Source of the DNA: Leucogyrophana mollusca
Lineage: Eukaryota; Basidiomycota; Agaricomycetes; Boletales
Reading direction: 5' to 3'
NCBI GenBank assembly: GCA_021014945.1
Contig: MU266436.1
Location: forward strand, 1-64,000
DNA length: 64,000 nt
The first letter of the stretch is position 1, and each line of letters starts with the position of its first letter. Below are positions 33,623-44,393 of the stretch, piece after piece. The notes below the pieces were generated by a model. It saw only the letters and a program-made list of their open reading frames with translations, did not search any database and was not told where the DNA came from. A program made the translations under genes and the position numbers.

Positions 33623-35202
33623 TTAAAGCTGCTCTGAGCCTTTCACCGCCGATCCCTGCTCCGCGGAGCCACTGCTGGCATGTATCAAGCCTTCTTTCCG
33701 TGCGACGCTGGATTGTGCAAAACTCTGCATGCCTTCTAGACCCCATCGGCCCATCATTTCCTTGTCCTATAAATCGCAGGGGTTATGTTAGGGCAGAAGA
33801 ATGTCTATTACCCGAGCTTACCTCGTCCCAGGGCGAACCTGTGAAGCAAAGTTCAGTAGAAGGATAGTGTTTGGGGTGTTATGTACGTACAAGGAGTGGT
33901 TAACATGCTTTCACCAGTGAAGACAGCATTGGCGCCCGCCATGAAACACATGGCCTGCTCAGACTCGCTGAGGGTGTTTCTTCCGGCTGCTAATCTGATG
34001 ATGGTGCCCGGAAGAACGATGCGCGCGGTGGCGATCGTCCGCACCAAAGTGTGGTATGGGACACGCTTTTTGTTTGAGATGAGAATCGGCCAGAATGCAG
34101 GGCCGTGGAGCTTACATCATTGCCCTCGAGTGGGGTTCCTGGGATGGGCACCAATGCGTTGACGGGGAAGGATTCAGGGTGCTCCGGCATGCTAGTCAAT
34201 GTCACATCAGTTCTCCGAGCTCCGATGACTGAAAGGTGCGTACTTGGCAACTTCTTGGATTAGTCCTACTCGATCTGCATCGGTCTCACCTAGACCTAGG
34301 ATCCCGCCCGAACAGACACTAATGCCTGCATCTCGCACAGCGCTAATCGTATCGAGGCGTTCATCGTAAGAACGCGTAGTTATTACCTAGAAACACGTCA
34401 TCAGGACCGATCTTCCAGAAGCAAATGCGACCAGTACCTGCGGGTAAAACTCTCGAGACGTATCGAGGTTGTGATTGTACGCTGTCAGCCCACTGCGAAT
34501 TTGGAATGAGTACGATTATTCTGGGGCCGGAGACCAAAGACTTACGCTTCCTTCAGCTGCTTCGCCTGTTCCGGTGACAGCATGCCGAGAGTGGTGCAGA
34601 CTTCCATCCCCATCCCGCGCACCTCACTCACCATCTGGAGGATTTTCTCGAAACCTCTCTTGCGACCGGCGAGATCTCTCCATGCAGCGCCCATACAGAA
34701 CCTAGTGCTGCCATTTTCCTTGGCTTTCCGCGCTGCCTCAAGAACAGGTTCGATATCGACGAGACGCGAAGCCTTGGTCGGAGTGGAGTAACGCGATGAC
34801 TGCGAGCAGTATGAACCTGCAGCCATATATCCGCGTGAGCCTTGTTCTCAACGACATCATGGTACACCTTACAATCCTCAGAGCACCCTCCCGCTACAAA
34901 GTGTTGCCCAGGTCAACCTTTGGCTGGCGATAAAGCGGGAATAGCGTACTTTTGATATTCATTAATGTACATAGCTGGATCTTGCTCGGATCGTGGTGCT
35001 GACGATGGACACCACCTGCACGGAAGATCAAGTCTAGCAGTGGCCCATCATAAATCTGCTGGATTTCGGGGCGAGTCCAGTTGTGTCGCGTAGCAAGAGC
35101 GCTGGTCGAAGGACTCCCAGGATACGCGACTGTAGCGAGTGACCTGCTGATTTGGGAGAGACGAGGCAAGCCAGATCGAAGGAGATTGACACCGTGATTC
35201 AT
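33623..35202 (-). CDS. BIO2: Biotin synthase (radical SAM)
   Basis: Inserts sulfur into dethiobiotin in mitochondria. The start is ATG at 35200-35202 with an Arg/Ser-rich presequence ([16 protein letters not shown]). [20 protein letters not shown] is the typical entry. The radical SAM motif CxxxCxxC reads GGCSEDCSYCSQS once a donor at GAT T|GTAAGG is used. Further blocks: [115 protein letters not shown] and [15 protein letters not shown]. It closes with a Ser/Gly-rich tail at the TAA at 33623-33625. About nine exons; the length is normal for the family and all catalytic blocks are present. No other biotin-pathway gene is nearby. Confidence 0.96.
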
Positions 35203-36689
35203 AGGAAAGACAGAACGCAGAAGGAAAACGAAGGAAAATGACTAGTGGTGTCAGGAACCAGCTATGTACAGGCCGTCGGAGATCTTGCTGGCGATTGCGT
35301 TTCCCCAAAGAAAAGGTAATACTTGCGATTACTGTGCCCTTATAAGTATGCCATCTCTCTTCGGACTTAGTATCTGCGGGCAGAACATGGATTGCGGGGC
35401 TAACACTCATCCAAAACTGGCTCTCGGCGTTAAGTAGATCAAGTACTCACGAGCATGATTCCCAATTTATTTCACCACTAACAAAGCGCACCGGTAAGTG
35501 TGACACTTGGTCTCCACTAACGCTTCCAGTCGAGGCATCTGCGATCATGGATCATCCATAATCTCAGCCTAATGTCAATGTACGCCAATAGGGTCAAAGA
35601 TTCGAAGAGCTGGCCCCAGGCGGCTCGAGCATTGGTACTCCTAGCGGTAAAATCTGTTGGGGTGCTTGCAATCGTGTCCATCTTGTGTGGCTCATCATCT
35701 ACATGTTCTTTGCTCGCGGCGGAGCACTCTGATTGAGCCAGAGTAATGGCCCATTCCCACCACACTGTGGGCCGTCATGTACTTGATTAGCGCCCCACGT
35801 TCTCGTGTCCCGCTCCAACCCCGGCCTATTTAGCGAGTGCTAACAGTCCGTGAAGGCGCGCGAACGTTTGGCCACGTCAGTAAGTAGTTGCGTCAATCCA
35901 TCATTTTTGTCCCTTACCACCCAGTTTTGCACGCCAACTTGGGCTAGTTTGAACCGGTATATATATCGAGTCAAGCACGTAGCAGTATATCGGGGAGAAA
36001 ACCTATGGGTAAGTCTTCCGATGTCACCCTGCAAGCCGCTCGAACCGCGGTCTATCACAGGTAAGTGTCTGCTCCACTCGCGTCAGTGGTGCAGCTACAA
36101 TCTGGCTTCCTTCCCCCCCGAAGCCCCGTGATACGCCAGAGGCAGATGCAATCAAAAGATCGACTATCCCCCATGCACTCAGTGGCACCCAGACGACAAG
36201 AAATGGGATGTTCCTCGTCATTTGTGTGAAATGACACTTATTTCAGTCGTGAAACATAGCAATGGAGATTCGGCAGTAGCGCCCTGACGTCGACAGTGGT
36301 GGGCTCGTATAACCCCTTTGGATTTGTGACGATGAGTGGAGGGTAAATCTGAACATCAAGCACCATGGCCACCGTTGAGATGATGAAAATGTGAGACGAT
36401 TTAATGCCCCTGGTGTTGATTTAACTGATCTATGTGCTATGCTACAGAAATGTGCTACGATGGAGGAGGAGCACATTATGTCATATTACAAACCGTAGGC
36501 TGGGGAATTGCAAAAAAAATTACAGGTATGAATGAGCGGACGAAATCAGCTCCAGGATATTTCGTGTCCAGCTGGTCGCTCGAATCGAACGCGATACTCA
36601 AAACTGAACAGGGTGCAGATGAACAAGAGCAAAATCGGGTGACGGGGAAGAGCTAGACTTACCGCATGCACAGGACCCACTGAGACAAA
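35203..36689. other. Long stretch without a firm gene
   Basis: About 1.5 kb. Minus-strand fragments look protein-like: VLDVQIYPPLIVTNPKGLY near 36310-36370 and a hydrophobic IPFLVVWVPLSAWGIVDLL near 36160-36220. I could not join them into one gene. The biotin synthase promoter must lie at the left end. Confidence 0.4.
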
Positions 36690-37058
36690 TCAATGGTTCG
36701 GGATGTTGTCGCTCTCTGTGGAGCCTTTCCTGGTGTCCCCTCGCTCGGGTGAAAGGTCGCCAGAGCGCATTACCCGCGCACCTGTACAACGAGGTCGTAA
36801 GTGATATTGGTAGTCGGAACGACGCATTTTCTTGCCAGATGGACCTGATGAGGTCGACCTTCCGCTTGCCAAAGACTTGGTGGGTGACTGGGTCTTGGCC
36901 GATGCCAGATATACCTTTCGCATGGCATCGGTAATGGCGTTCTCATCTGCATTTTGCGCATCTATCGTCCTACGCACGGCCGTCCACTGGCGAAGGGTGT
37001 AGGCCGCCAGTTCACGAGAGTATATTGTCTTTCGTTGCTCTAGACTGTATGTTGTCAT
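36690..37058 (-). CDS. Unknown small basic protein
   Basis: A 122-residue open frame with ATG at 37056-37058 (MTTYSLEQRKTIYSRELAAY) and a helix-prone, Arg/Lys-rich first half (LRQWTAVRRTIDAQNADEN, DAMRKVYLASAKTQ), then Ser/Gly-rich and basic sequence. A TATA box lies 63 bp upstream. The last 45 residues are less protein-like and may be read through an unrecognised intron. No family recognised; the gene model is tentative. Confidence 0.5.
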   Translation of the reverse strand: MTTYSLEQRKTIYSRELAAYTLRQWTAVRRTIDAQNADENAITDAMRKVYLASAKTQSPTKSLASGRSTSSGPSGKKMRRSDYQYHLRPRCTGARVMRSGDLSPERGDTRKGSTESDNIPNH

Positions 37059-37774
37059 GATGAAGATTTTTTATGCAATCGTGGTGGGTTGGAAAAATGT
37101 GAGCATATATACGTTCAGGCTTATATAGTTCAGAAAGGATTGGTTATATCGTTCTGTCGCTTGGACTAGCGGAGCACTTACACCTCGCTCCATCTTCTTT
37201 CATGACGACATCATCCCGTTTTGAACCATGAGTTGAACTGATCGGAGTTCAAAGGCACGTGATAACTTACTTATAGGGCGACCTGCCTGGTAGATGTGGG
37301 GATCAAGGTCGCATTCCGAGACTGACTGTGGTGCACTTGCAAATAACTAGTCTCCTGGGTGCGATGGCAAGCGATCCAGAACCACAGAAGTTTCCACAGT
37401 TGGACCGTCGGTTTGGAAGCGCAAGGAGAATTCCCAACGGAAGATGCAGAACCAGTTCTGTTTTGCAGCCAATAGCAAGTACAAAGAAAAGATATTACAA
37501 AAGTGTACAATAGCCCATGAAGAAGCCTGCAATGAAAAAGCAAATGATAGTGCGTGGATGAAAAGATGCCAGTCTGAAGATGCTACACATTCGATCTGTC
37601 AAGTAAATGAAACAAAGTAATAGATGCAGTGAAAACTATGATATAAAACGTTAAATGGGAGTAATATGCTAGAGTCCCGTTCGTAGGAGTGTTTTTTTGC
37701 GTTAAAAGGCGTACAGCTGGGATGTCGTAAAAACATCGAGAAAGGGGGTGGTTTCGGAGAAGGTCAACAGCCAC
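37059..37774. other. Intergenic stretch
   Basis: Contains the TATA element of the small gene at left and the 3' UTR of the BTG-domain gene at right. Short open frames show nothing. Confidence 0.45.
37121..37127 (-). promoter_or_regulatory. TATA box of the small ORF
   Basis: Reads TATATAA on the minus strand, 63 bp upstream of the ATG at 37058. A second TA-rich element (cgtatatatgc on the minus strand) lies at 37103-37113. Confidence 0.5.
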
Positions 37775-38698
37775 TTAGACACGGCGCCAGGTGGGAGTGG
37801 ATGATGTGGGAGTAGCATTCTTGCTCTTGGTTGGTCCGGCGCCAAGCATGACACCGCCAGTGAGAACAGTTGTTTTGCCACCGTCATAGGGCGTCACCTC
37901 GTTCTTGGTGGTGTCAATGAAGACACGAGCCTGCCTAGCCTTTTCACGACGAGAAAGCTTGGCAGGGTTCTTGTCATTGATGGATGACAGCGTAGAGTGC
38001 GAGGACGCAGAGCCGTACGAATCGCCGGTCCTGGAGGTGGAGGCGAAGGAGAAGCAAGAACTCGAGTTGGACGAGCGCGAGCTAGAGCGGGAATCAGTGG
38101 AGATGGCAGAAAGCGGCGACTCGGAACGGGCGGGAACGGGGAACTGGTCAAGAATGGGTGTCATCCAGGTGGGAGCGTTGACCTCATCAGCGATCATAGC
38201 AAAAATCTCTTCGTCTTCGTCATCATCCTCCAAAAGCTGCTGTGCGAGGGTCTTGGGTTGCGCCATCGAGCGACGGTTAACGTGGTTCTCATTGAGAGAA
38301 AGCTGACCCATTGCCAAGAGTTCTTCAGACCAGATCGTGACCAGCTTGGCACCCTTGCCGAAGCGGATAGAGATGCAACCGGGATCAACGAAGAAGTCGA
38401 ACTCCCGACCGCCAAGAGCGGCAATCCAGTCGAACCACTGGACGCCCGCAGCAAGGCATGCTGCGTATACAGCACGGGGAGGCAGGCAGGCAGGTGACAG
38501 CGTGAGGCAGCGGCGGCCGGAGCCACGGAGAGGCTCCTTGGGCACCCAACTGGGAGCGAAGAGCGCAGTCAGGTTTGCCTCAAGAACGAGTTGCAACCTG
38601 ATGATGGTAGCAGCAGGGTGAGTGAGGATGAGGGGACGAGTAAGGTAGGCAATGGCCTGGGCAAGAGTGACGGAGAGGCTGGAAGCAGTGGAGGCCAT
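37775..38698 (-). CDS. BTG/Tob-domain (anti-proliferative) protein
   Basis: Single-exon gene of 307 residues, ATG at 38696-38698. The first 130 residues match the BTG/Tob fold: FAPSWVPKEPLRGSGRRCL (family pattern W-x-P-E/K-x-P-x-K/R-GSG-x-R), AVYAACLAAGVQWFDWIAAL and FDFFVDPGCISIRFG (family pattern L-x-VDP-x-E/C-V/I-x-x-R-x-G). In animals these proteins bind the Caf1/Ccr4 deadenylases and promote mRNA decay. After the domain come an acidic LLEDDDEDEEIFAMIADEVN, a very Ser-rich stretch, and a basic LSRREKARQARVFIDTTKN. A TATA element at 38945-38957 suggests a strong promoter with a roughly 240-nt leader. The BTG assignment rests on motif resemblance. Confidence 0.85.
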   Translation of the reverse strand: MASTASSLSVTLAQAIAYLTRPLILTHPAATIIRLQLVLEANLTALFAPSWVPKEPLRGSGRRCLTLSPACLPPRAVYAACLAAGVQWFDWIAALGGREFDFFVDPGCISIRFGKGAKLVTIWSEELLAMGQLSLNENHVNRRSMAQPKTLAQQLLEDDDEDEEIFAMIADEVNAPTWMTPILDQFPVPARSESPLSAISTDSRSSSRSSNSSSCFSFASTSRTGDSYGSASSHSTLSSINDKNPAKLSRREKARQARVFIDTTKNEVTPYDGGKTTVLTGGVMLGAGPTKSKNATPTSSTPTWRRV

Positions 38699-39824
38699 GA
38701 TAGTGATGATAGAGGACGTGAAAGGTTGGAGGGAGAGATTGATTATTTGGAGAAGATGCAGATGAATGAGAAGAATGGATCGCCCTGCGATGAGATGTGC
38801 GGAAGTGAAGCTCGCTGAAGTTTGCGTGAGAGCGTTAGGCTGTCTCGACGTTGATGATACGAATGAGGTTAAGAATCAGACTGAGAGATCGAATGTGTTT
38901 GGAGAGAAAAAGCGTCTGAATGAGAATGTGTCTTATTAGCTTTGGCATATATATACTGGACCGGGAGCCCCTCACCTAACAGGCTGTATGGCGGAAGACG
39001 ACATATAGAAAGAGGAAGAGAAGACGGTTAGCGGATGACTAGACGGAAGTAAAACGGAAAGAACAAACCTGGCTGGAAGGAATGTGAAAGGGATATCAAA
39101 CCCGGTTGGAGTTTTCTGGCCAAGTCAGTCCCAGCTTTATACGTCCTGGAGCCGAGGCACAGACGCTAGTATAAACAAAGGCCATGCTGCTTCGCGACCC
39201 ATTATGCAGGCGCTTCCTTGCATTGTCTTTTGTTCTAGTAAAATTGCCTTTTCGAGGAACAATAGCAGGAGTAATTATGCGCCACGTGGGTGGTTAAAGC
39301 TTCCGTACCTTCCCTCCTCCACTTCAGCGCCAACTCGCGTCGGGATTTAACAATTCACAATTGGTGATCTTATGGCAGGTTTTGTATTCACACCTATTGT
39401 CTACGGCATCGGCGTTCACTTTCCATCAGAGCGTCTCGACATCCAGTCCCCAGGACTTGTCAGCCGTTGAAAAGTCGGGTCATATCCCGTATTCTTACGC
39501 CGCGTAACAATAGGGCGCATACCCCTCGCTGTCGCGAAGATCCTAGGTTTCCCTGTTATTTGTTTGTACATCGGCTTCCATTTGGATTCAGGACAGTGGT
39601 AAATAGGAGTGATGGCAGTGCTTTCCTGGCCTGTCAGCCACGGCGCCAAAGCATGTGCCCGCACCGCTGCTAGGTCAATATGAGCGTTAATGACTTCTGG
39701 AGTTCTGCTCGCTGCGCCGGAGAACACGTCCGACAACCCTACTTACATAGCACTCGTACTGCATTGCAGATCTTCAGTGCCTATGAACGATCTTGATTCG
39801 AAGTTCTGAGGGATCCCTATCGAG
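38699..39824. other. BTG promoter and uncertain region
   Basis: The left part is the 5' leader and promoter of the BTG-domain gene. Between 39416 and 39736 a minus-strand frame of about 106 codons (WLTGQESTAITPIYHCPESK, KPMYKQITGKPRIFATARG) looks protein-like but lacks an ATG at its head; it might be a last exon preceded by a small exon near 39740-39775. Not called as a gene. Confidence 0.4.
38945..38957 (-). promoter_or_regulatory. TATA element upstream of BTG gene
   Basis: AGTATATATATGC on the minus strand, about 250 bp upstream of the start codon at 38698. Confidence 0.5.
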
Positions 39825-40010
39825 ATGGAAATCTGGTCGGGCTTGTGGCGGAAAAAGCTCTCTCCACTCGTGGAAGAGGCAGTGGCGGCCCTGGGAGAGT
39901 CTTTCCTCTCCGAAATCCATGCAGTAAAGGAATCGGAAAATCCAGGAATAGAACTGGGTCAAGTCAAGTTGCGCTCCAAGTCGCGTCCCATGATGACGAC
40001 CCACAGTTGA
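39825..40010 (+). CDS. Possible small protein upstream of RPS27
   Basis: A 61-codon frame with a true ATG at 39825 and an amphipathic, helix-like sequence (KLSPLVEEAVAALGESFLSE, HAVKESENPGIELGQ). It ends 175 bp before the S27 start codon, so it could be an upstream ORF or part of an unspliced 5' leader, or chance. No family recognised. Confidence 0.25.
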   Translation: MEIWSGLWRKKLSPLVEEAVAALGESFLSEIHAVKESENPGIELGQVKLRSKSRPMMTTHS

Positions 40011-40184
40011 ACGGGAAACACGGCAGCGCCCGTCGGTGCCGCAAGCCGAGTCAGCTTTCGATCTCCGCTCAAACCTTAACTCTCTCTATTGCATATCATC
40101 AACTTTTCCCTCGTCGTTTGTCAGCGAATAGGTCCTCGCCGCCACTAACTTCAATATCTACAGGCATTCAACAAATCTATCACC

Positions 40185-40605
40185 ATGGTACGCCAGCGGA
40201 ATCGGCGCGACTCTGTCCATTGAGCTGACAGCAGCCCGTCCGATATAGACTCTCGCCGTCGACCTTTTGAACCCCTCTGCTGAGCACGAAAAGAGACAGC
40301 ACAAGCTTAAGCGTCTCGTACAATCGCCCAACTCTTACTTCATGGATGTCAAATGTCCCGGTGCGTCTTGCTGATCCGCTCTGCCCTGTACCGAAGAACT
40401 GACTTATCTGCCTCTGTAGGATGCTTCGCCATCACCACCGTGTTCTCGCATGCCCAATCGGTAGTGCTTTGCAACTCTTGCGCTAGTGTTCTATGCCAAC
40501 CTACTGGTGGTATGGCAAGACTGACTGAGGGTATGGAAGCCGTCTCTTCTTGTTCGCTCTTGGCTTACAGTATCCACAGGATGTTCGTTCCGTCGGAAGA
40601 ACTAG
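40185..40605 (+). CDS. RPS27: 40S ribosomal protein eS27
   Basis: Zinc-ribbon protein of the small ribosomal subunit. Four exons (40185-40187, 40249-40360, 40420-40530, 40580-40605) give 84 codons including the stop, the normal size. The first exon is only the initiator ATG, followed directly by a GT donor. Sequence blocks: [36 protein letters not shown], then CNSC completing the C4 zinc ribbon, [16 protein letters not shown]. Ribosomal protein genes of this kind usually have high expression and an early intron, as here. Confidence 0.97.
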
Positions 40606-41122
40606 ATCAGACTCTCGTCTATCTCTCTGTGTTATCTCCCGCATCTAGTTCGCATGATCACCCTCCTACACTGCTTTCCTCACCCTTTCCCAAAGTTGCA
40701 TCTCAGTAATATGGATTATCATTGGGTCAGGCTGCTGCGACATCGCCCCTCGTTTGCAAAATATTTGACATGACATACATGTATTTCTCCTCCCGAGGTT
40801 ATACACTAAAACTTGCGAAGCTCTGTTGCGGGATTGTAAAGCTTGGGGCGTGTTACCTGCTGAGTTTGCCAAGTGTGGTGCGACAGATGTGCATGGGAAG
40901 GTTGGTTGAGCTATCTTTTGCTCAAGACAGAGGATCGGTCTTCATGTGTGGTAAAGATTGATTGCAACAGCACCTTTATTAGTAGACGGTCACTGTATAA
41001 TACAAACTGGTGTTTCCGCAACGCAAGCTGGGTTCTATGGCTTGGTGAGGACTAGATATAAATTTACCCTGATATATGGCAGGGTATACACCAAGAACAA
41101 GCATATGAGCACAAGGATTAGA
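40606..41122. other. Convergent 3' ends
   Basis: About 520 bp between the S27 stop and the thioesterase stop. Small open frames without signal. It should hold both 3' UTRs. Confidence 0.5.
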
Positions 41123-42595
41123 TCAAAGCTTTGCTTTCGTCTCTTCCACGTCGGGACCTCTCCTGTCGGCGCGCACGACGCCTTCCTGGCAGGTAACAGC
41201 TACCAAGCTTCCGGAGCGAGAGTACAGCTAGGGGTAGAAAATTAGGAACGACTTCACAAGGACCATGGATCTTTGAGACGGACTCTACCGTGGACGACAC
41301 CGCGGCCAGAAGCGGCTCGGGGGCACACAACCTGCAGAAAATGAACAAGAGCCAGTGTGAAGAGGGCATTACAGAGGCGTACGACGTATAGCAGGCCATC
41401 CTCGCAGCAAAAATTATCGCTGAAACTCGGGTCAGATGCTTGGCCTAAAGTGCCGGAAGCTTCGCGTACTCATAGTAATATATCGAGTGGTCTAGTGTCG
41501 ACTATAGCATCATATGGTCTTAATGTCAAGCTCGAATAATCCAAAAGTACGCTTACTTACAGACATGGCAAGAGCATCGGGCCCTTTAGCATATCGCTTC
41601 AGTTTGAGGGTATCCGCCGCAACGGTGATGCTGTGGAGACGAAGTTAATTAAGGATACATCGATGCACGGCGTAGCGCACAAGTTTAGGTCCGAAAGGTA
41701 GGCTAGTATGCACTGCAGGCAAGGAAATCATCAGCGAGCGAAGCAGACATCAAGCGAAGGGACAGAATGACCTTCTGGAAAGGCGCAGCATACATAGCAG
41801 CCTGACCCGTCCGGGCTTGCATCCAGAACATAGACGTCACAGCGCCATCCTCACCTGTAGTGTTCCATTTGGCGCGTCTCACCGCTATAGGGCCCTTGGT
41901 CCGCTCCTGGCACAAGTGATCGATGTTCGTGATGAGTCCAACGTATTTCAGCCCCAGGGAGAAAACCACAGCCCACCTCAGCGTAAATCGTGTAAATCTC
42001 CTTCACCTTTTCATGAACGCCCTCGCGTGCAGCACGCCGCCTGAATAAAACTTCCTCCAATTCGCAATCCTCGAGTTTCGGAACACCCGCAGGCATCGGC
42101 GTCTGGGTAGCCGGCTGCCATGGCTCCGGTTTGTGGAATGAACACATGAGGTGGAAGATGATCTTCCCATTCTGAACTGCCTTTACACTGCGAGTACTGT
42201 ATGAGCGACCTTCGCGCAGACGTTCCACGAAGTATATGATCGGCACAGCTGGAGAAGCACTGAGGAGGAAATAACACTGCAAGGAATCCGCTTAAGTTGA
42301 ACTATAGATCTGTGGCTGTTTGTGGAGTGCAATACTCACGTGCAGAGACTTTGAGATGAATAGAAGTCAATGCGTGACGATATAGAGTGCGTTTCTGGCT
42401 CACATGTAGTCCGTACGCAGGGTCGACACAATTCGTCGCAGACACAATGGCCTGGGATATAACTTGGCCGCCGAAGACGCCTCTAGCGCGAGTAGGAACC
42501 CACAGAGACTTTGAGCGAAAGAGGTTCACATCGATTTGCTCGACCTCTAAAGCGGTGGAGATCTTTGAATGCTCGGCTTGATTTGTATCTTCCAT
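41123..42595 (-). CDS. TES1: Peroxisomal acyl-CoA thioesterase (ACOT8/TesB family)
   Basis: Cleaves acyl-CoA to free acid and CoA during beta-oxidation. The start is ATG at 42593-42595. Double-hotdog blocks: TRARGVFGGQVISQAIVSAT (first hotdog helix), LHSLHCYFLLSASPAVPIIY, FVERLREGRSYSTRSVKAVQ, IIFHLMCSFHKPEP, then the second hotdog with YLSDLNF, STLDHSIYYY, DGLLYVVCPRAASGRG and GSLVAVTCQEGVVRADRRGP. The Asp, Ser/Thr and Gln of the TesB active site would be the D of LAYLSDLNF, the DHSI region and the Q of TCQEG. The extreme C-terminus is ETKAKL, and the terminal AKL is a type 1 peroxisomal signal. Several introns are small; the donor for the final exon is inferred. Confidence 0.93.
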
Positions 42596-42910
42596 CTTGC
42601 GATGTATGTAGAGAAAAGAGTTTAAAAGTACTTTACACCGCTACCCGCTGTCGTTCGTGTATACCGTGGTTTACATGGACACCGGTATTTGCTGAGAGCG
42701 TGTCGGAAATCTGATTGCAAGTGTCCCGAAGAGCCGTGCGAGTCGGGAGTACGACTCTAAAGCATAAACACGTGCAAAAACGTTGGCCAGGCAAGGAGCA
42801 CCGTGACTGCAACAGCTGTACAATTAATCAAGGGTATTGTAGACGCGTCAGATATCTGTAGTAGACGATTGCAGTCTCTGCGCATTTGGAGGTCCCATCT
42901 GCGAGCGGAT
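42596..42910. other. Thioesterase promoter / XPA 3' UTR
   Basis: About 315 bp; nothing further recognised. The gene on its right (XPA) ends here and the thioesterase starts, same strand. Confidence 0.45.
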
Positions 42911-44077
42911 TCACATAACCTCCACCTCGATCGTAAACCCGCACTCGTGGCAAACCTGTTGTCCGACACCATCTTCAATAGTTTCCACCCCTCCAAACAC
43001 ATGCCTGTGCTCCTCGTCCTTCCGCCGCTGCCACACGCCTTCCCGTGTCTTCCTTCGTAGATCTCGTAGACCTTCCTCGAACTTCTTGTTTTTCTTCTTC
43101 TTCTTTTCCTCGACGCGTCGGTCCCACTCGGCGTCCAGGGCCTCAGGCGACCCCCATTTCTTCCACGCGAAGTCTTCTACTTGACCCCGCATAAATAACA
43201 TCATGTTCGCGAAAGTGGACTTGTGAGGGTTGGCCTTTAGAAGATGAGGGAGGAGTTCTTGATCACGGAGTTCAGCTGCACACTATTCAGCACATGTGGC
43301 AGGGAAAATGGACGGAAAACTTACCGTCTGTCAATAGATAGTCCTATGGATGGATAAGATTGACAGGCTACATATACAGGTGCTGTCCTACACACCTCTT
43401 TGCATTCGGTTTTCGTCAAAAGGCCGTACCTTTCTGGGTAGTCGTCCTTGCATTTATTACAAACGAGAAAACCAAAGATGTTCTTGTATGCGTAGTCTAT
43501 GTCGATAGACTGGCATTCTTTGCATCTTGGATTGCGACTCCGGTCCATAAATATTGCTATGTCACCAGGTTCATTGGTCAGTATCCCCGATAATCGCAAC
43601 GAGATGTAACAAACGAGGTTCAATATTCTGTACCGCCCGCTGCCGTTCCCTTTCTCGTTCCTTCGCTCTAAGGTCTTCGTCGACCTCCTTCCCGTCCTCG
43701 ACCAAGAAGCCACCCTTGGAATTGACCATCTTTGACAAATCATACTCAAAGTACTTGCCAAGACGTGAGTCTCGCTTCAATGGTTGTGCGGCACGAGGAG
43801 CTGTAGGGGACTTGGAGGTAGCGGGAACAATCTCTAATGGGCGTTTGTGATTAACATTGGTGGCAGAGGAACTGGAAGCCTCCTGTTCACGTTGTCGTTG
43901 TCTTGCCTTGGCTGAGAGAGCATGATGAACACCGTGGTTAGCACATGGAAATGACAAGGATGTACAAATACCTTTTAGACGATTCAGCTCTATCCGCTTC
44001 ACCTGCTCTGGAGTTAGCGGAAGCTCTGTGGTCGTGAATGTACGATTGCGAGGGGGTGTTGATGGACCGTCTGGCAT
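42911..44077 (-). CDS. RAD14: DNA damage recognition protein XPA/Rad14
   Basis: Nucleotide excision repair scaffold that binds kinked DNA with RPA and TFIIH. The start is ATG at 44075-44077. N-terminal Thr/Pro-rich part with LTPEQVKRIELNRLK, then a basic linker (RDSRLGKYFEYDLSKM, KGGFLVED). The zinc finger is CKECQSIDIDYAYKN with the second pair CNKC, 17 residues between the pairs as in XPA. The XPA_C block follows: YGLLTKTECKEDYLLTDAEL, LPHLLKANPHKSTFANMMLF, VEDFAWKKWGSPEALDAEWD, then a Lys run (EEKKKKKNKKFEEG). The C-terminal CHECGFTIEVEVM matches the conserved CxxCG end that contacts TFIIH in human XPA. Five or six exons. Complete and intact. Confidence 0.96.
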
Positions 44078-44393
44078 GGCTAACGTCTTTACGACCTTCA
44101 GCGTTGGAACGAAAGCGAAAATAAATTATTTGAACCAGAGCCAGGCTTGACTGATGACTGTCAGGAGCCAAGTGGCTCGACAATAGACGAGGTTGACTCT
44201 TCATCAATGCTTCTAATTATAACGCGTGGCACGTGCTTACCCAGCACCAAACGCGACAAGAGTTCACCATAGACCAGCCGGTCGATGTCTGATTACAAGT
44301 AGAATTCGCAAGCGAGTGGAAAACAATGACAACAAATACGAAGACCGGAAAGAAAGAAAACTAAAGGCACTATGATCTCGTATGTGTCCCTCG
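44078..44393. other. XPA promoter / HDAC 3' UTR
   Basis: About 315 bp between the HDAC stop and the XPA start, both minus strand. A CACGTG E-box-like palindrome is at 44229-44234. Nothing else recognised. Confidence 0.45.
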
